A stretch of 64,000 nucleotides of DNA from Chamaelirium japonicum (GCA_947650365.1 CANTAL010000202.1:310001-374000); one strand, 5' to 3'. Counted from the first letter of the stretch, positions 1 to 13,099 are shown. Translations and numbers: made by a program. The notes: generated by a model from the letters alone, not told the origin.

Positions 1-22
1 TAGTGCTGGTATGATCGCACCC
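1..22 (-). rRNA. 5S rRNA gene, partial (cut by window start)
   Basis: Contains RNA positions 1-22 only, identical to consensus. The remainder lies outside the window. Confidence 0.85.
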
Positions 23-727
23 GTTATGCAATCGTCACGAATTACACTTGTACATCATTTCGTGAGAGTGGAATCACGTTTGACCATGTGTGGAATCCGG
101 TTTGACCAGGTGTTTCGAGACGTACGATGGGCCGGAAAAAGCATCGTAATTGCCAGCGATGGAGCTCGATCGCGAACCCGTGGTGATAGTCGAAACGATC
201 GTTTAGGCAGGTGGGCCACGACCTGCCGAAAAGTGGCAAAAAAAAAGAGAGATGGTTTTTGTAAAATGGGTGCAACACGATGACTTCCCAGGAGCTCACC
301 CGTCCTGGTACTACTCTCGTCCAAGAGGACACTTGACTACTGAATTAAATCAGGAAGGGAAAACCCTCATAACAGATTTAGGGCAGATTAAATGACGGTC
401 TATGACCATCCTATAATCTGCGACAGAGTTTTTAATTTAAAATGATTTAGTCAGTAATAAATGACGGTCTAGGACCGTCGTTTAATTAAAAACCCTTCGT
501 TTAATAAAGGATGGTCTAAGACCTTTGTTTATTTATGTCCTATTTTTTTTTTTTTGGTGTAGCGGGACAAGGTGTTTCGGGACGTTCGGTGGGCCGGAAA
601 AAGGGCCTTAAGTGCGGGCAATGGAGCTCAATCGCGAACCTGTGGTGCTCGTCGAAACGATCGTTTAGGCAGGTGGGCCACGACCCACTGAAAAAGTGGC
701 AAAAAAAAAAAGATGGTTTCGTAAAAT

Positions 728-815
728 GGGTGCAACACGGGGACTCTCGCCCAAGCACGCTTAACTGCAGAGTTCGGATGGGATCCGGTGCTTTTGTGCT
801 GGTATGATAGCACCC
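728..815 (-). pseudogene. type C 5S gene
   Basis: 88 bp. One change from reference C (CTGCAGAG for CTGCGGAG on the plus strand). Confidence 0.87.
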
Positions 816-1220
816 GTTATGCATTTGTCACGAATTACACGTATCCATCACTTCGTGATTTGTAACAAATTTAGGGCAAATTAAATGACGGTCTAAGACC
901 GTCCTATAATCTGCGACCGAGTTTTTGATTTAAAAACACTTAGTTAATAATTTAAAAACATTTATTTTATAATAAACGACGGTCGGGGACCGTCGTTTAT
1001 GAAAGGACGGTCGAAGGCCGTAGTTTATTTATGTCCTATTTTCTTTGTTCGGTGTAGTGTGACCAGGTGTTTCAAGACGTCCGATGGGCCGGAAAAAGGG
1101 TCGTAAGTGCGGGAGATATAGCTCAATCGTGAACCCATGGTGATCGTCCAAACGATCGTTTAGGCAGGTGGGCCACGACCCACTGAAAAGTGGCAAAAAA
1201 AAAAGATGGTTTTGTAAAAC

Positions 1221-1336
1221 GGGTGCAACACGAGGACTTCCCAGGAGGTCACATCCTAGTACTACTCTCGCCCAAGCACGCTTAACTGCGGAGTTCTGAT
1301 GGGATCCGGTGCTTAAGTGCTGGCATGATCGCACCC
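1221..1336 (-). rRNA. 5S rRNA gene, full length with 2-nt deletion
   Basis: 116 bp. Two of the three G at RNA positions 85-87 are missing, inside the C box of the internal promoter. It also has A13G and A22T. This copy is probably defective. Confidence 0.85.
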
Positions 1337-2043
1337 GTTATGCAATCGTCACGAATTACACTTGTACATCATTTCGTGAGAGTGGAATCACGTTTGACCA
1401 TGTGTGGAATCCGGTTTGACCAGGTGTTTCGAGACGTACGATGGGCCGGAAAAAGCATCGTAAGTGCCAGCGATGGAGCTCGATCGCGAACCCGTGGTGC
1501 TAGTCGAAACGATCGTTTAGGCAGGTGGGCCACGACCTGCCGAAAAGTGGCAAAAAAAAAGAGAGAGATGGTTTTTGTAAAATGGGTGCAACACGATGAC
1601 TTCCCAGGAGCTCACCCGTCCTGGTACTACTCTCGTCCAAGAGGACACTTGACTACTGAATTAAATCAGGAAGGGAAAACCCTCATAACAAATTTAGGGC
1701 AGATTAAATGACGGTCTATGACCATCCTATAATCTGCGACAGAGTTTTTAATTTAAAATGATTTAGTCAGTAATAAATGACGGTCGAGGACCGTCGTTTA
1801 ATTAAAAACCCTTCGTTTAATAAAGGATGGTCTAAGACCTTTGTTTATTTATGTCCTATTTTTTTTGTTTTGGTGCAGCGGGACAAGGTGTTTCGGGACG
1901 TTCGGTGGGCCGGAAAAAGGGCCTTAAGTGCGGGCAATGGAGCTCAATCGCGAACCTGTGGTGCTCGTCGAAACGATCGTTTAGGCAGGTGGGCCACGAC
2001 CCACTGAAAAAGTGGCAAAAAAAAAAAGATGGTTTCGTAAAAT

Positions 2044-2131
2044 GGGTGCAACACGGGGACTCTCGCCCAAGCACGCTTAACTGCGGAGTTCGGATGGGAT
2101 CCGGTGCTTTTGTGCTGGTATGATAGCACCC
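2044..2131 (-). pseudogene. type C 5S gene
   Basis: Identical to reference C. Confidence 0.88.
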
Positions 2132-2494
2132 GTTATGCATTTGTCACGAATTACACGTATCCATCACTTCGTGATTTGTAACAAATTTAGGGCAAATTAA
2201 ATGACGGTCTAAGACCATCCTATAATCTGCGACCGAGTTTTTGATTTAAAAACACTTAGTTAATAATTTAAAAACATTTATTTTATAATAAACGACGGTC
2301 GGGGACCGTCGTTTATGAAAGGACGGTCGAAGGCCGTAGTTTATTTATGTCCTATTTTCTTTGTTCGGTGTAGTGTGACCAGGTGTTTCAAGACGTCCGA
2401 TGGGCCGGAAAAAGGGTCGTAAGTGCGGGAGATATAGCTCAATCGTGAACCCATGGTGATCGTCCAAACGATCGTTTAGGCAGGTGGGCCACGA

Positions 2495-2522
2495 CCCATC
2501 CGAACTGCGGAGTTCGGATGGG
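2495..2522. repeat. fold-back inverted repeat at a recombination junction
   Basis: Arms CCCATCCGAACT (2495-2506) and AGTTCGGATGGG (2511-2522) around GCGG. The right arm is normal type C sequence. In the left arm CCCA is normal spacer 3 and AACT is normal type C, and the four bases TCCG between them belong to neither. Confidence 0.85.
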
Positions 2523-2555
2523 ATCCGGTGCTTTTGTGCTGGTATGATAGCACCC
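2503..2555 (-). pseudogene. type C 5S gene, 3'-truncated at a fold-back junction
   Basis: Keeps only the 5' 53 bp of a type C gene. Spacer 3 sequence joins directly at about 2498 through a 12-bp inverted repeat (2495-2522). Together with the following spacer it adds about 420 bp to this period. Confidence 0.85.
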
Positions 2556-2960
2556 GTTATGCATTTGTCACGAATTACACGTATCCATCACTTCGTGATT
2601 TGTAACAAATTTAGGGCAAATTAAATGACGGTCTAAGACCATCCTATAATCTGCGACCGAGTTTTTGATTTAAAAACACTTAGTTAATAATTTAAAAACA
2701 TTTATTTTATAATAAACGACGGTCGGGGACCGTCGTTTATGAAAGGACGGTCGAAGGCCGTAGTTTATTTATGTCCTATTTTCTTTGTTCGGTGTAGTGT
2801 GACCAGGTGTTTCAAGACGTCCGATGGGCCGGAAAAAGGGTCGTAAGTGCGGGAGATATAGCTCAATCGTGAACCCATGGTGATCGTCCAAACGATCGTT
2901 TAGGCAGGTGGGCCACGACCCACTGAAAAGTGGCAAAAAAAAAAGATGGTTTTGTAAAAC

Positions 2961-3078
2961 GAGTGCAACACGAGGACTTCCCAGGAGGTCACCCATCCTA
3001 GTACTACTCTCGCCCAAGCACGCTTAACTGCGGAGTTCTGATGGGATCCGGTGCTTAAGTGCTGGTATGATCGCACCC
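2961..3078 (-). rRNA. 5S rRNA gene, full length
   Basis: 118 bp. Changes A22T and C117T; the second weakens terminal helix I. Confidence 0.92.
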
Positions 3079-3784
3079 GTTATGTAATCGTCACGAATTA
3101 CACTTGTACATCATTTCGTGAGAGTGGAATCACGTTTGACCATGTGTGGAATCCGGTTTGACCAGGTGTTTCGAGACGTACGATGGGCCGGAAAAAGCAT
3201 CGTAAGTGCCAGCGATGGAGCTCGATCGCGAACCCGTGGTGCTAGTCGAAACGATCGTTTAGGCAGGTGGGCCACGACCTGCCGAAAAGTGGCAAAAAAA
3301 AAGAGAGAGATGGTTTTTGTAAAATGGGTGCAACACGATGACTTCCCAGGAGCTCACCCGTCCTGGTACTACTCTCGTCCAAGAGGACACTTGACTACTG
3401 AATTAAATCAGGAAGGGAAAACCCTCATAACAAATTTAGGGCAGATTAAATGACGGTCTATGACCATCCTATAATCTGCGACAGAGTTTTTATATTAAAA
3501 TGATTTAGTCAGTAATAAATGACGGTCGAGGACCGTCGTTTAATTAAAAACCCTTCGTTTAATAAAGGATGGTCTAAGACCTTTGTTTATTTATGTCCTA
3601 TTTTTTTTGTTTTGGTGCAGCGGGACAAGGTGTTTCGGGACGTTCGGTGGGCCGGAAAAAGGGCCTTAAGTGCGGGCAATGGAGCTCAATCGCGAACCTG
3701 TGGTGCTCGTCGAAACGATCGTTTAGGCAGGTGGGCCACGACCCACTGAAAAAGTGGCAAAAAAAAAAGATGGTTTCGTAAAAT

Positions 3785-3872
3785 GGGTGCAACACGGGGA
3801 CTCTCGCCCAAGCACGCTTAACTGCGGAGTTCGGATGGGATCCGATGCTTTTGTGCTGGTATGATAGCACCC
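3785..3872 (-). pseudogene. type C 5S gene
   Basis: One change (GATCCGATGC on the plus strand). Confidence 0.87.
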
Positions 3873-4278
3873 GTTATGCATTTGTCACGAATTACACGTA
3901 TCCATCACTTCGTGATTTGTAACAAATTTAGGGCAAATTAAATGACGGTCTAAGACCGTCCTATAATCTGCGACCGAGTTTTTGATTTAAAAACACTTAG
4001 TTAATAATTTAAAAACATTTATTTTATAATAAACGACGGTCGGGGACCGTCGTTTATTAAAGGACGGTCGAAGGCCGTAGTTTATTTATGTCCTATTTTC
4101 TTTGTTTGGTGTAGTGTGACCAGGTGTTTCGAGACGTCCGATGGGCCGAAAAAAGGGTCGTAAGTGCGGGAGATATAGCTCAATCGTGAACCCATGGTGA
4201 TCGTCCAAACGATCGTTTAGGCAGGTGGGCCACGACCCACTGAAAAGTGGCAAAAAAAAAAAGATGGTTTTGTAAAAC

Positions 4279-4396
4279 GGGTGCAACACGAGGACTTCCC
4301 AGGAGGTCACCCATCCTAGTACTACTCTCGCCCAAGCACGCTTAACTGCGAAGTTCTGAAGGGATCCGGTGCTTTAGTGCTGGTATGATCGCACCC
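4279..4396 (-). rRNA. 5S rRNA gene, full length
   Basis: 118 bp. Changes A37T and C46T. Confidence 0.92.
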
Positions 4397-5103
4397 GTTA
4401 TGCAATCGTCACGAATTACACTTGTACATCATTTCGTGAGAGTGGAATCACGTTTGACCATGTGTGGAATCCGGTTTGACCAGGTGTTTCGAGACGTACG
4501 ATGGGCCGGAAAAAGCATCGTAAGTACCAGCGATGGAGCTCGATCGCGAACCCGTGGTGCTAGTCGGAACGATCGTTTAGGCAGGTGGGCCACGACCTGC
4601 CGAAAAGTGGCAAAAAAAAAGAGAGAGATGGTTTTTGTAAAATGGGTGCAACACGATGACTTCCCAAAAGCTCACTCGTCCTGGTACTACTCTCGTCCAA
4701 GAGGACACTTGACTACTGAATTAAATCAGGAAGGGAAAACCCTCATAACAAATTTAGGGCAGATTAAATGACGGTCTATGACCATCCTATAATCTGCGAC
4801 AGAGTTTTTAATTTAAAATGATTTAGTCAGTAATAAATGACGGTAGAGGACCGTCGTTTAATTAAAAACCCTTCGTTTAATAAAGGATGGTCTAAGACCT
4901 TTGTTTATTTATGTTCTATTTTTTTTGTTTTGGTGCAGCGGGACAAGGTGTTTCGGGACGTTCGGTGGGCCGGAAAAAGGGCCTTAAGTGCGGGCAATAG
5001 AGCTCAATCGCGAACCTGTGGTGCTCGTCGAAACGATCGTTTAGGCAGGTGGGCCACGACCCACTGAAAAAGTGGCAAAAAAAAAAAGATAGTTTCGTAA
5101 AAT

Positions 5104-5191
5104 GGGTGCAACACGGGGACTCTCGCCCAAGCACGCTTAACTGCGGAGTTCGGATGGGATCCGGTGCTTTTGTGCTGGTATGATAGCACCC
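5104..5191 (-). pseudogene. type C 5S gene
   Basis: Identical to reference C. Confidence 0.88.
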
Positions 5192-5596
5192 GTTATGCAT
5201 TTGTCACGAATTACACGTATCCATCACTTCGTGATTTGTAACAAATTTAGGGCAAATTAAATGACGGTCTAAGACCGTCCTATAATCTGCGACCGAGTTT
5301 TTGATTTAAAAACACTTAGTTAATAATTTAAAAACATTTATTTTATAATAAACGACGGTCGGGGACCGTCGTTTATTAAAGGACGGTCGAAGGCCGTAGT
5401 TTATTTATGTCCTATTTTCTTTGTTCGGTGTAGTGTGACCAGGTGTTTCGAGACGTCCGATGGGCCGGAAAAAGGGTCGTAAGTGCGGTAGATATAGCTC
5501 AATCGTGAACCCATGGTGATCGTCCAAACGATCGTTTAGGCAGGTGGGCCACGACCCACTGAAAAGTGGCAAAAAAAAAAGATGGTTTTGTAAAAC

Positions 5597-5714
5597 GGGT
5601 GCAACACGAGGACTTCCCAGGAGGTCACCCATCCTAGTACTACTCTCGCCCAAGCACGCTTAACTGCAGAGTTCTGATGGGATCCGGTGCTTTAGTGCTG
5701 GTATGATCGCAGCC
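5597..5714 (-). rRNA. 5S rRNA gene, full length
   Basis: 118 bp. Changes G3C (disrupts helix I) and C47T. Confidence 0.9.
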
Positions 5715-6422
5715 GTTATGGAATCGTCACGAATTACAGTTGTACATCATTTCGTGAGAGTGGAATCACATTTGACCATGTGTGGAATCCGGTTTGACCA
5801 GGTGTTTCGAGACGTACGATGGGCCGGAAAAAGCATCGTAAGTGCCAGCGATGGAGCTCGATCGCGAACCCGTGGTGCTAGTCGAAACGATCGTTTAGGC
5901 AGGTGGGCCACGACCTGCCGAAAAGTGGCAAAAAAAAAGAGAGAGATGGTTTTTGTAAAATGGGTGCAACACGATGACTTCCCAGGAGCTCACCCGTCCT
6001 GGTACTACTCTCGTCCAAGAGGACACTTGACTACTGAATTAAATCAGGAAGGGAAAACCCTCATAACAAATTTAGGGCAGATTAAATGACGGTCTATGAC
6101 CATCCTATAATCTGCGACAGAGTTTTTAATTTAAAATGATTTAGTCAGTAATAAATGACGGTCGAGGACCGTCGTTTAATTAAAAACCCTTCGTTTAATA
6201 AAGGATGGTCTAAGACCTTTGTTTATTTATGTCCTATTTTTTTTTGTGTTGGTGTAGCGGGACAAGGTGTTTCGGGACGTTCGGTGGGCCGGAAAAAGGG
6301 CCTTAAGTGCGGGCAATGGAGCTCAATCGCGAACCTGTGGTGCTCGTCGAAACGATCGTTTAGGCAGGTGGGCCACGACCCACTGAAAAAGTGGCAAAAA
6401 AAAAAAGATGGTTTCGTAAAAT

Positions 6423-6510
6423 GGGTGCAACACGGGGACTCTCGCCCAAGCACGCTTAACTGCGGAGTTCGGATGGGATCCGGTGCTTTTGTGCTGGTAT
6501 GATAACACCC
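6423..6510 (-). pseudogene. type C 5S gene
   Basis: One change near the 5' end (GATAACACCC on the plus strand). Confidence 0.87.
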
Positions 6511-6915
6511 GTTATGCATTTGTCACGAATTACACGTATCCATCACTTCGTGATTTGTAACAAATTTAGGGCAAATTAAATGACGGTCTAAGACCGTCCT
6601 ATAATCTGCGACCGAGTTTTTGATTTAAAAACACTTAGTTAATAATTTAAAAACATTTATTTTATAATAAACGACGGTCGGGGACCGTCGTTTATTAAAG
6701 GACGGTCGAAGGCCGCAGTTTATTTATGTCCTATTTTCTTTGTTCGGTGTAGTGTGACCAGGTGGTTCGAGACGTCCGATGGGCCGGAAAAAGGGACGTA
6801 AGTGCGGGAGATATAGCTCAATCGTGAACCCATGGTGATCGTCCAAACGATCGTCTAGGCAGGTGGGCCACGACCCACTGAAAAGTGGCAAAAAAAAAAG
6901 ATGGTTTTGTAAAAC

Positions 6916-7033
6916 GGGTGCAACACGAGGACTTCCCAAGAGGTCACCCATCCTAGTACTACTCTCGCCCAAGCACGCTTAACTGCGGAGTTCTGATGGG
7001 ATCCGGTGCTTTAGTGCTGGTATGATCACACCC
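6916..7033 (-). rRNA. 5S rRNA gene, full length
   Basis: 118 bp. Changes C6T and C95T. The pair of changes is shared with 14301-14418, a mark of the duplicated segment. Confidence 0.92.
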
Positions 7034-7738
7034 GTTATGCAATCGTCACGAATTACACTTGTACATCATTTCGTGAGAGTGGAATCACGTTTCACCATGT
7101 GTGGAATCCGGTTTGACCAGGTGTTTCGAGACGTACGATGGGCCGGAAAAAGCATTGTAAGTGCCAGCGATGGAGCTCGATCGCGAACCCGTGGTGCTAG
7201 TCGGAACGATCGTTTAGGCAGGTGGGCCACGACCTGCCGAAATGTGGCAAAAAAAAAGAGAGATGGTTTTTGTAAAATGGGTGCAACACGATGACTTCCC
7301 AGGAGCTCACCCGTCCTGGTACTACTCTCGTCCAAGAGGACACTTGACTACTGAATTAAATCAGGAAGGGAAAACCCTCATAACAAATTTAGGGCAGATT
7401 AAATGACGGTCTATGACCATCCTATAATCTGCGACAGAGTTTTTAATTTAAAATGATTTAGTCAGTAATAAATGACGGTCGAGGACCGTCGTTTAATTAA
7501 AAACCCTTCGTTTAATAAAGGATGGTCTAAGACCTTTGTTTATTTATGTCCTATTTTTTTTGTTTTGGTGCAGCGGGACAAGGTGTTTCGGGACGTTCGG
7601 TGGGCCGGAAAAAGTGCCTTAAGTGCGGGCAATGGAGCTCAATCGCGAACCTGTGGTGCTCGTCGAAACGATCGTTTAGGCAGGTGGGCCACGACCCACT
7701 GAAAAAGTGGCAAAAAAAAAAGATGGTTTCGTAAAAAT

Positions 7739-7826
7739 GGGTGCAACACGGGGACTCTCGCCCAAGCACGCTTAACTGCGGAGTTCGGATGGGATCCGGT
7801 GCTTTTGTGCTGGTATGATAGCACCC
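7739..7826 (-). pseudogene. type C 5S gene
   Basis: Identical to reference C; one extra A in the flank. Confidence 0.88.
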
Positions 7827-8232
7827 GTTATGCATTTGTCACGAATTACACGTATCCATCACTTCGTGATTTGTAACAAATTTAGGGCAAATTAAATGAC
7901 GGTCTATGACCGTCCTATAATCTGCGACCGAGTTTTTGATTTAAAAACACTTAGTTAACAATTTAAAAACTTTTATTTTATAATAAACGACGGTCGGGGA
8001 CCGTCGTTTATTAAAGGACGGTCGAAGGCCGTAGTTTATTTATGTCCTATTTTCTCTGTTCGGTGTAGTGTGACCAGGTGTTTCGAGACGTCCGATGGGC
8101 CGAAAAAAGGGTCGTAAGTGCGGGAGATATAGCTCAATCGTGAACCCATGGTGATCGTCCAAACGATCGTTTAGGCAGGTGGGCCACGACCCACTGAAAA
8201 GTGGCAAAAAAAAAAAGATGGTTTTGTATAAC

Positions 8233-8258
8233 GGGTGCAACACGAGGACTTCCCAGGA
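8233..8258 (-). pseudogene. 5S gene 3' stub (26 bp)
   Basis: Only RNA positions 93-118 remain. After CCCAGGA the sequence runs into GATATAGCTCAAGATCG and then restarts inside spacer 3 at TTTATTTTATAATAAACG, duplicating about 300 bp of that spacer. The identical junction occurs at 15615-15640. Confidence 0.88.
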
Positions 8259-8536
8259 GATATAGCTCAAGATCGTTTATTTTATAATAAACGACGGTCG
8301 GGGACCGTCGTTTATTAAAGAACGGTCGAAGGCCGTAGTTTATTTATGTCCTATTTTCTCTGTTCGGTGTAGTGTGACCAGGTGTTTCGAGACGTCCGAT
8401 GGGCCGGAAAAAGGGTCGTAAGTGCAGGAGATATAGCTCAATCGTGAACCCATGGTGATCGTCCAAACGATCGTTTAGGCAGGTGGGCCACGACCCACTG
8501 AAAAGTGGCAAAAAAAAAAAGATGGTTTTGTAAAAC

Positions 8537-8654
8537 GCGTGCAACACGAGGACTTCCCAGGAGGTCACCCATCCTAGTACTACTCTCGCCCAAGCACGCT
8601 TAACTGCAGAGTTCTGATGGGATCCGATGCTTTAGTGCTGGTATGATCGCACCC
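8537..8654 (-). rRNA. 5S rRNA gene, full length
   Basis: 118 bp. Changes C28T, C47T and C117G, the same trio as 18885-19002. Confidence 0.9.
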
Positions 8655-9359
8655 GTTATGCAATCGTCACGAATTACACTTGTACATCATTTCGTGAGAG
8701 TTGAATCACGTTTGACCATGTGTGGAATCCGGTTTGACCAGGTGTTTCGAGACGTACGATGGGCCGGAAAAAGCATCGTAAGTGCCAGCTATGGAGCTCG
8801 ATCGCGAACCCGTGGTGCTAGTCGGAACGATCGTTTAGGCAGGTGGGCCACGACCTGCCGAAAAGTGGCAAAAAAAAAGAGAGATGGTTTTTGTAAAATG
8901 GGTGCAACACGATGACTTCCCTGGAGCTCACCCGTCCTGGTACTACTCTCGTCCAAGAGGACACTTGACTACTGAATTAAATCAGGAAGGGAAAACCCTC
9001 ATAACAAATTTAGGGCAGATTAAATGACGGTCTATGACCATCCTATAATCTGCGACAGAGTTTTTAATTTAAAATGATTTAGTCAGTAATAAATGACGGT
9101 CGAGGACCGTCGTTTAATTAAAAACCCTTCGTTTAATAAAGGATGGTCTAAGACCTTTGTTTATTTATGTCCTATTTTTTTTGTTTTGGTGCAGCGGGAC
9201 AAGGTGTTTCGGGACGTTCGTTGGGCCGGAAAAAGGGCCTTAAGTGCGGGCAATGGAGCTCAATCGCGAACCTGTGGTGCTCGTCGAAACGATCGTTTAG
9301 GCAGGTGGGCCACGACCCACTGAAAAAGTGGCAAAAAAAAAAAGATGGTTTCGTAAAAT

Positions 9360-9447
9360 GGGTGCAACACGGGGACTCTCGCCCAAGCACGCTTAACTGC
9401 GGAGTTCGGATGGGATCCGGTGCTTTTGTGCTGGTATGATAGCACCC
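9360..9447 (-). pseudogene. type C 5S gene
   Basis: Identical to reference C. Confidence 0.88.
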
Positions 9448-9853
9448 GTTATGCATTTGTCATGAATTACACGTATCCATCACTTCGTGATTTGTAACAA
9501 ATTTAGGGCAAATTAAATGACGGTCTAAGACCGTCCTATAATCTGCGACGGAGTTTTTGATTTAAAAACACTTAGTTAATAATTTAAAAACATTTATTTT
9601 ATAATAAACGACGGTCGGGGACCGTCGTTTATTAAAGGACGGTCGAAGGCCGTAGTTTATTTATGTCCTATTTTCTTTGTTCGGTGTAGTGTGACCAGGT
9701 GTTTCGAGACGTCCGATGGGCCGAAAAAAGGGTCGTAAGAGCGGGAGATATAGCTCAATCGTGAACCCATGGTGATCGTCCAAACGATCGTTTAGGCAGG
9801 TGGGCCACGACCCACTGAAAAGTGGCAAAAAAAAAAAGATGGTTTTGTAAAAC

Positions 9854-9971
9854 GGGTGCAACACGAGGACTTCCCAGGAGGTCACCCATCCTAGTACTAC
9901 TCTCGCCCAAGCACGCTTAACTGCGAAGTTCTGATGGGATCCGGTGCTTTAGTGCTGGTATGATCACACCC
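9854..9971 (-). rRNA. 5S rRNA gene, full length
   Basis: 118 bp. Changes C6T and C46T. Confidence 0.92.
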
Positions 9972-10676
9972 GTTATGCAATCGTCACGAATTACACTTGT
10001 ACATCATTTCGTGAGAGTGGAATCACGTTTGACCATGTGTGGAATCCGGTTTGACTAGGTGTTTCGAGACGTACGATGGACCGGAAAAAGCATCGTAAGT
10101 GCCAGCGATGGAGCTCGATCGCGAACCCGTGGTGCTAGTCGAAACGATCGTTTAGGCAGGTGGGCCACGACCTGCCGAAAAGTGGCAAAAAAAAAGAGAG
10201 ATGGTTTTTGTAAAATGGGTGCAACACGATGACTTCCCAGGAGCTCACCCGTCCTGGTACTACTCTCGTCCAAGAGGACACTTGACTACTGAATTAAATC
10301 AGGAAGGGAAAACCCTCATAACAAATTTAGGGCAGATTAAATGACGGTCTATGACCATCCTATAATCTGCGACGGAGTTTTTAATTTAAAATGATTTAGT
10401 CAGTAATAAATGACGGTCGAGGACCGTCGTTTAATTAAAAACCCTTCGTTTAATAAAGGATGGTCTAAGACCTTTGTTTATTTATGTCCTATTTTTTTTG
10501 TTTTGGTGTAGCGGGAAAAGGTGTTTCGGGACGTTCGGTGGGCCGGAAAAAGGGCCTTAAGTGCGGGCAATGGAGCTCAATTGCGAACCTGTGGTGCTCG
10601 TCGAAACGATCGTTTAGGCAGGTGGGCCACGACCCACTGAAAAAGTGGCAAAAAAAAAAAGATGGTTTCGTAAAAT

Positions 10677-10764
10677 GGGTGCAACACGGGGACTCTCGCC
10701 CAAGCACGCTTAACTGCGGAGTTCGGATGGGATCCGGTGCTTTTGTGCTGGTATGATAGCACCC
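10677..10764 (-). pseudogene. type C 5S gene
   Basis: Identical to reference C; first of two consecutive C units in this period. Confidence 0.88.
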
Positions 10765-11171
10765 GTTATGCATTTGTCACGAATTACACGTATCCATCAC
10801 TTCGTGATTTGTAACAAATTTAGGGCAAATTAAATGACGGTCTAAGACCGTCCTATAATCTGCGACCGAGTTTTTGATTTAAAAACACTTAGTTAATAAT
10901 TTAAAAACATTTATTTTATAATAAACGACGGTCGGGGACCGTCGTTTATGAAAGGACGGTCGAAGGCCGTAGTTTATTTATGTCCTATTTTCTTTGTTCG
11001 GTGTAGTGTGACCAGGTGTTTCGAGACGTCCGATGGGCCGGAAAAAGGGCCTTAAGTGCGGGCAATGGAGCTCAATCGCGAACCTGTGGTGCTCGTCGAA
11101 ACGATCGTTTAGGCAGGTGGGCCACGACCCACTGAAAAAGTGGCAAAAAAAAAAAGATGGTTTCGTAAAAT

Positions 11172-11259
11172 GGGTGCACCACGGGGACTCTCGCCCAAGC
11201 ACGCTTAACTGCGGAGTTCGGATGGGATCCGGTGCTTTTGTGCTCGTATGATAGCACCC
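11172..11259 (-). pseudogene. type C 5S gene, extra copy in period
   Basis: Two changes (GTGCACCACG and GCTCGTATG on the plus strand). It is preceded by a chimeric spacer that starts as spacer 3 and switches to spacer 2 near 11035-11050. Confidence 0.87.
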
Positions 11260-11665
11260 GTTATGCATTTGTCACGAATTACACGTATCCATCACTTCGT
11301 GATTTGTAACAAATTTAGGGCAAATTAAATGACGGTCTAAGACCGTCCTATAATCTGCGACCGAGTTTTTGATTTAAAAACACTTAGTTAATAATTTAAA
11401 AACATTTATTTTATAATAAACGACGGTTGGGGACCGTCGTTTATTAAAGGACGGTCGAAGGCCGTAGTTTATTTATGTCCTATTTTCTTTGTTCGGTGTA
11501 GTGTGACCAGGTGTTTCGAGACGTCCGATGGGCCGGAAAAAGGGTCGTAAGTGCGGGAGATATAGCTCAATCGTGAACCCATGGTGATCGTCCAAACGAT
11601 CGTTTAGGCAGGTGGGCCACGACCCACTGAAAAGTGGCAAAAAAAAAAAGATGGTTTTGTAAAAA

Positions 11666-11783
11666 GGGTGCAACACGAGGACTTCCCAGGAGGTCACCCA
11701 TCCTAGTACTACTCTTGCCCAAGCACGCTTAACTGCGGAGTTCTGATGGGATCTGATGCTTTAGTGCTGGTATGATCGCACCC
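11666..11783 (-). rRNA. 5S rRNA gene, full length
   Basis: 118 bp. Changes C28T, G30A and G68A; the last lies in the intermediate element of the internal promoter. Confidence 0.9.
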
Positions 11784-12488
11784 GTTATGCAATCGTCACG
11801 AATTACACTTGTACATCATTTCTTGAGAGTGGAATCACGTTTGACCATGTGTGGAATCCGGTTTGACCAGGTGTTTCGAGACGTACGATGGGCCGGAAAA
11901 AGCATCGTAAGTGCCAGCGATGGAGCTCGATCGCGAACCCGTGGTGCTAGTCGGAACGATCGTTTAGGCAGGTGGGCCACGACCTGCCGAAAAGTGGCAA
12001 AAAAAAAGAGAGAGATTGTTTTTGTAAAATGGGTGCAACACGATGACTTCCCAGAAGCTCACTCGTCCTGGTACTACTCTCGTCCAAGAGGACACTTGAC
12101 TACTGAATTAAATCAGGAAGGGAAAACCCTCATAACAAATTTAGGGCAGATTAAATGACGGTCTATGACCATCCTATAATCTGCGACAGAGTTTTTAATT
12201 TAAAATGATTTAGTCAGTAATAAATGACGGTAGAGGACCGTCGTTTAATAAAAAACCCTTCGTTTAATAAAGGATGGTCTAAGACCTTTGTTTATTTATG
12301 TCCTATTTTTTTTGTTTTGGTGCAGCGGGACAAGGTGTTTCGGGACGTTCGGTGGGCCGGAAAAAGGGCCTTAAGTGCGGGCAATGGAGCTCAATCGCGA
12401 ACCTGTGGTGCTCGTAGAAACGATCGTTTAGGCAGGTGGGCCACGACCCACTAAAAAAGTGGCAAAAAAAAAGATGGTTTCGTATAAT

Positions 12489-12576
12489 GGGTGCAACACG
12501 GGGACTCTCGCCCAAGCACGCTTAACTGCGGAGTTCGGATGGGATCCGGTGCTTTTGTGCTGGTATGATAGCACCC
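12489..12576 (-). pseudogene. type C 5S gene
   Basis: Identical to reference C. Confidence 0.88.
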
Positions 12577-12981
12577 GTTATGCATTTGTCACGAATTACA
12601 CGTATCCATCACTTCGTGATTTGTAACAAATTTAGGGCAAATTAAATGACGGTCTAAGACCGTCCTATAATCTGCGACCGAGTTTTTGATTTAAAAACTC
12701 TTAGTTAATAATTTAAAAACATTTATTTTATAATAAACGACGGTCGGGGACCGTCGTTTATTAAAGGACGGTCGAAGGCCGTAGTTTATTTATGTCCTAT
12801 TTTCTTTGTTCGGTGTAGTGTGACCAGGTGTTTCGAGACGTCCGATGGGCCGGAAAAAGGGTCGTAAGTGCGGGAGATATAGCTCAATCGTGAACCCATG
12901 GTGATCGTCCAAACGATCGTTTAGGCAGGTGGGCCACGACCCACTGAAAAGTGGCCAAAAAAAAAGATGGTTTTGTAAAAC

Positions 12982-13099
12982 GGGTGCAACACGAGGACTT
13001 CCCAGGAGGTCACCCATCCTAGTACTACTCTCGCCCAAGCACGCTTAACTGCGGAGTTCTGATGGGATCCGGTGCTTTAGTGCTGGTATGATCGCACCC
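12982..13099 (-). rRNA. 5S rRNA gene, full length, consensus
   Basis: 118 bp, identical to the reference copy at 50837-50954. Confidence 0.95.

Noticed and set aside
8221..8290. Assembly error at the odd 5S stub junction
   Set aside because: The identical junction occurs again at 15615-15660 within a different context of variants, which favours a real event followed by duplication. Read data would still be needed to be certain.
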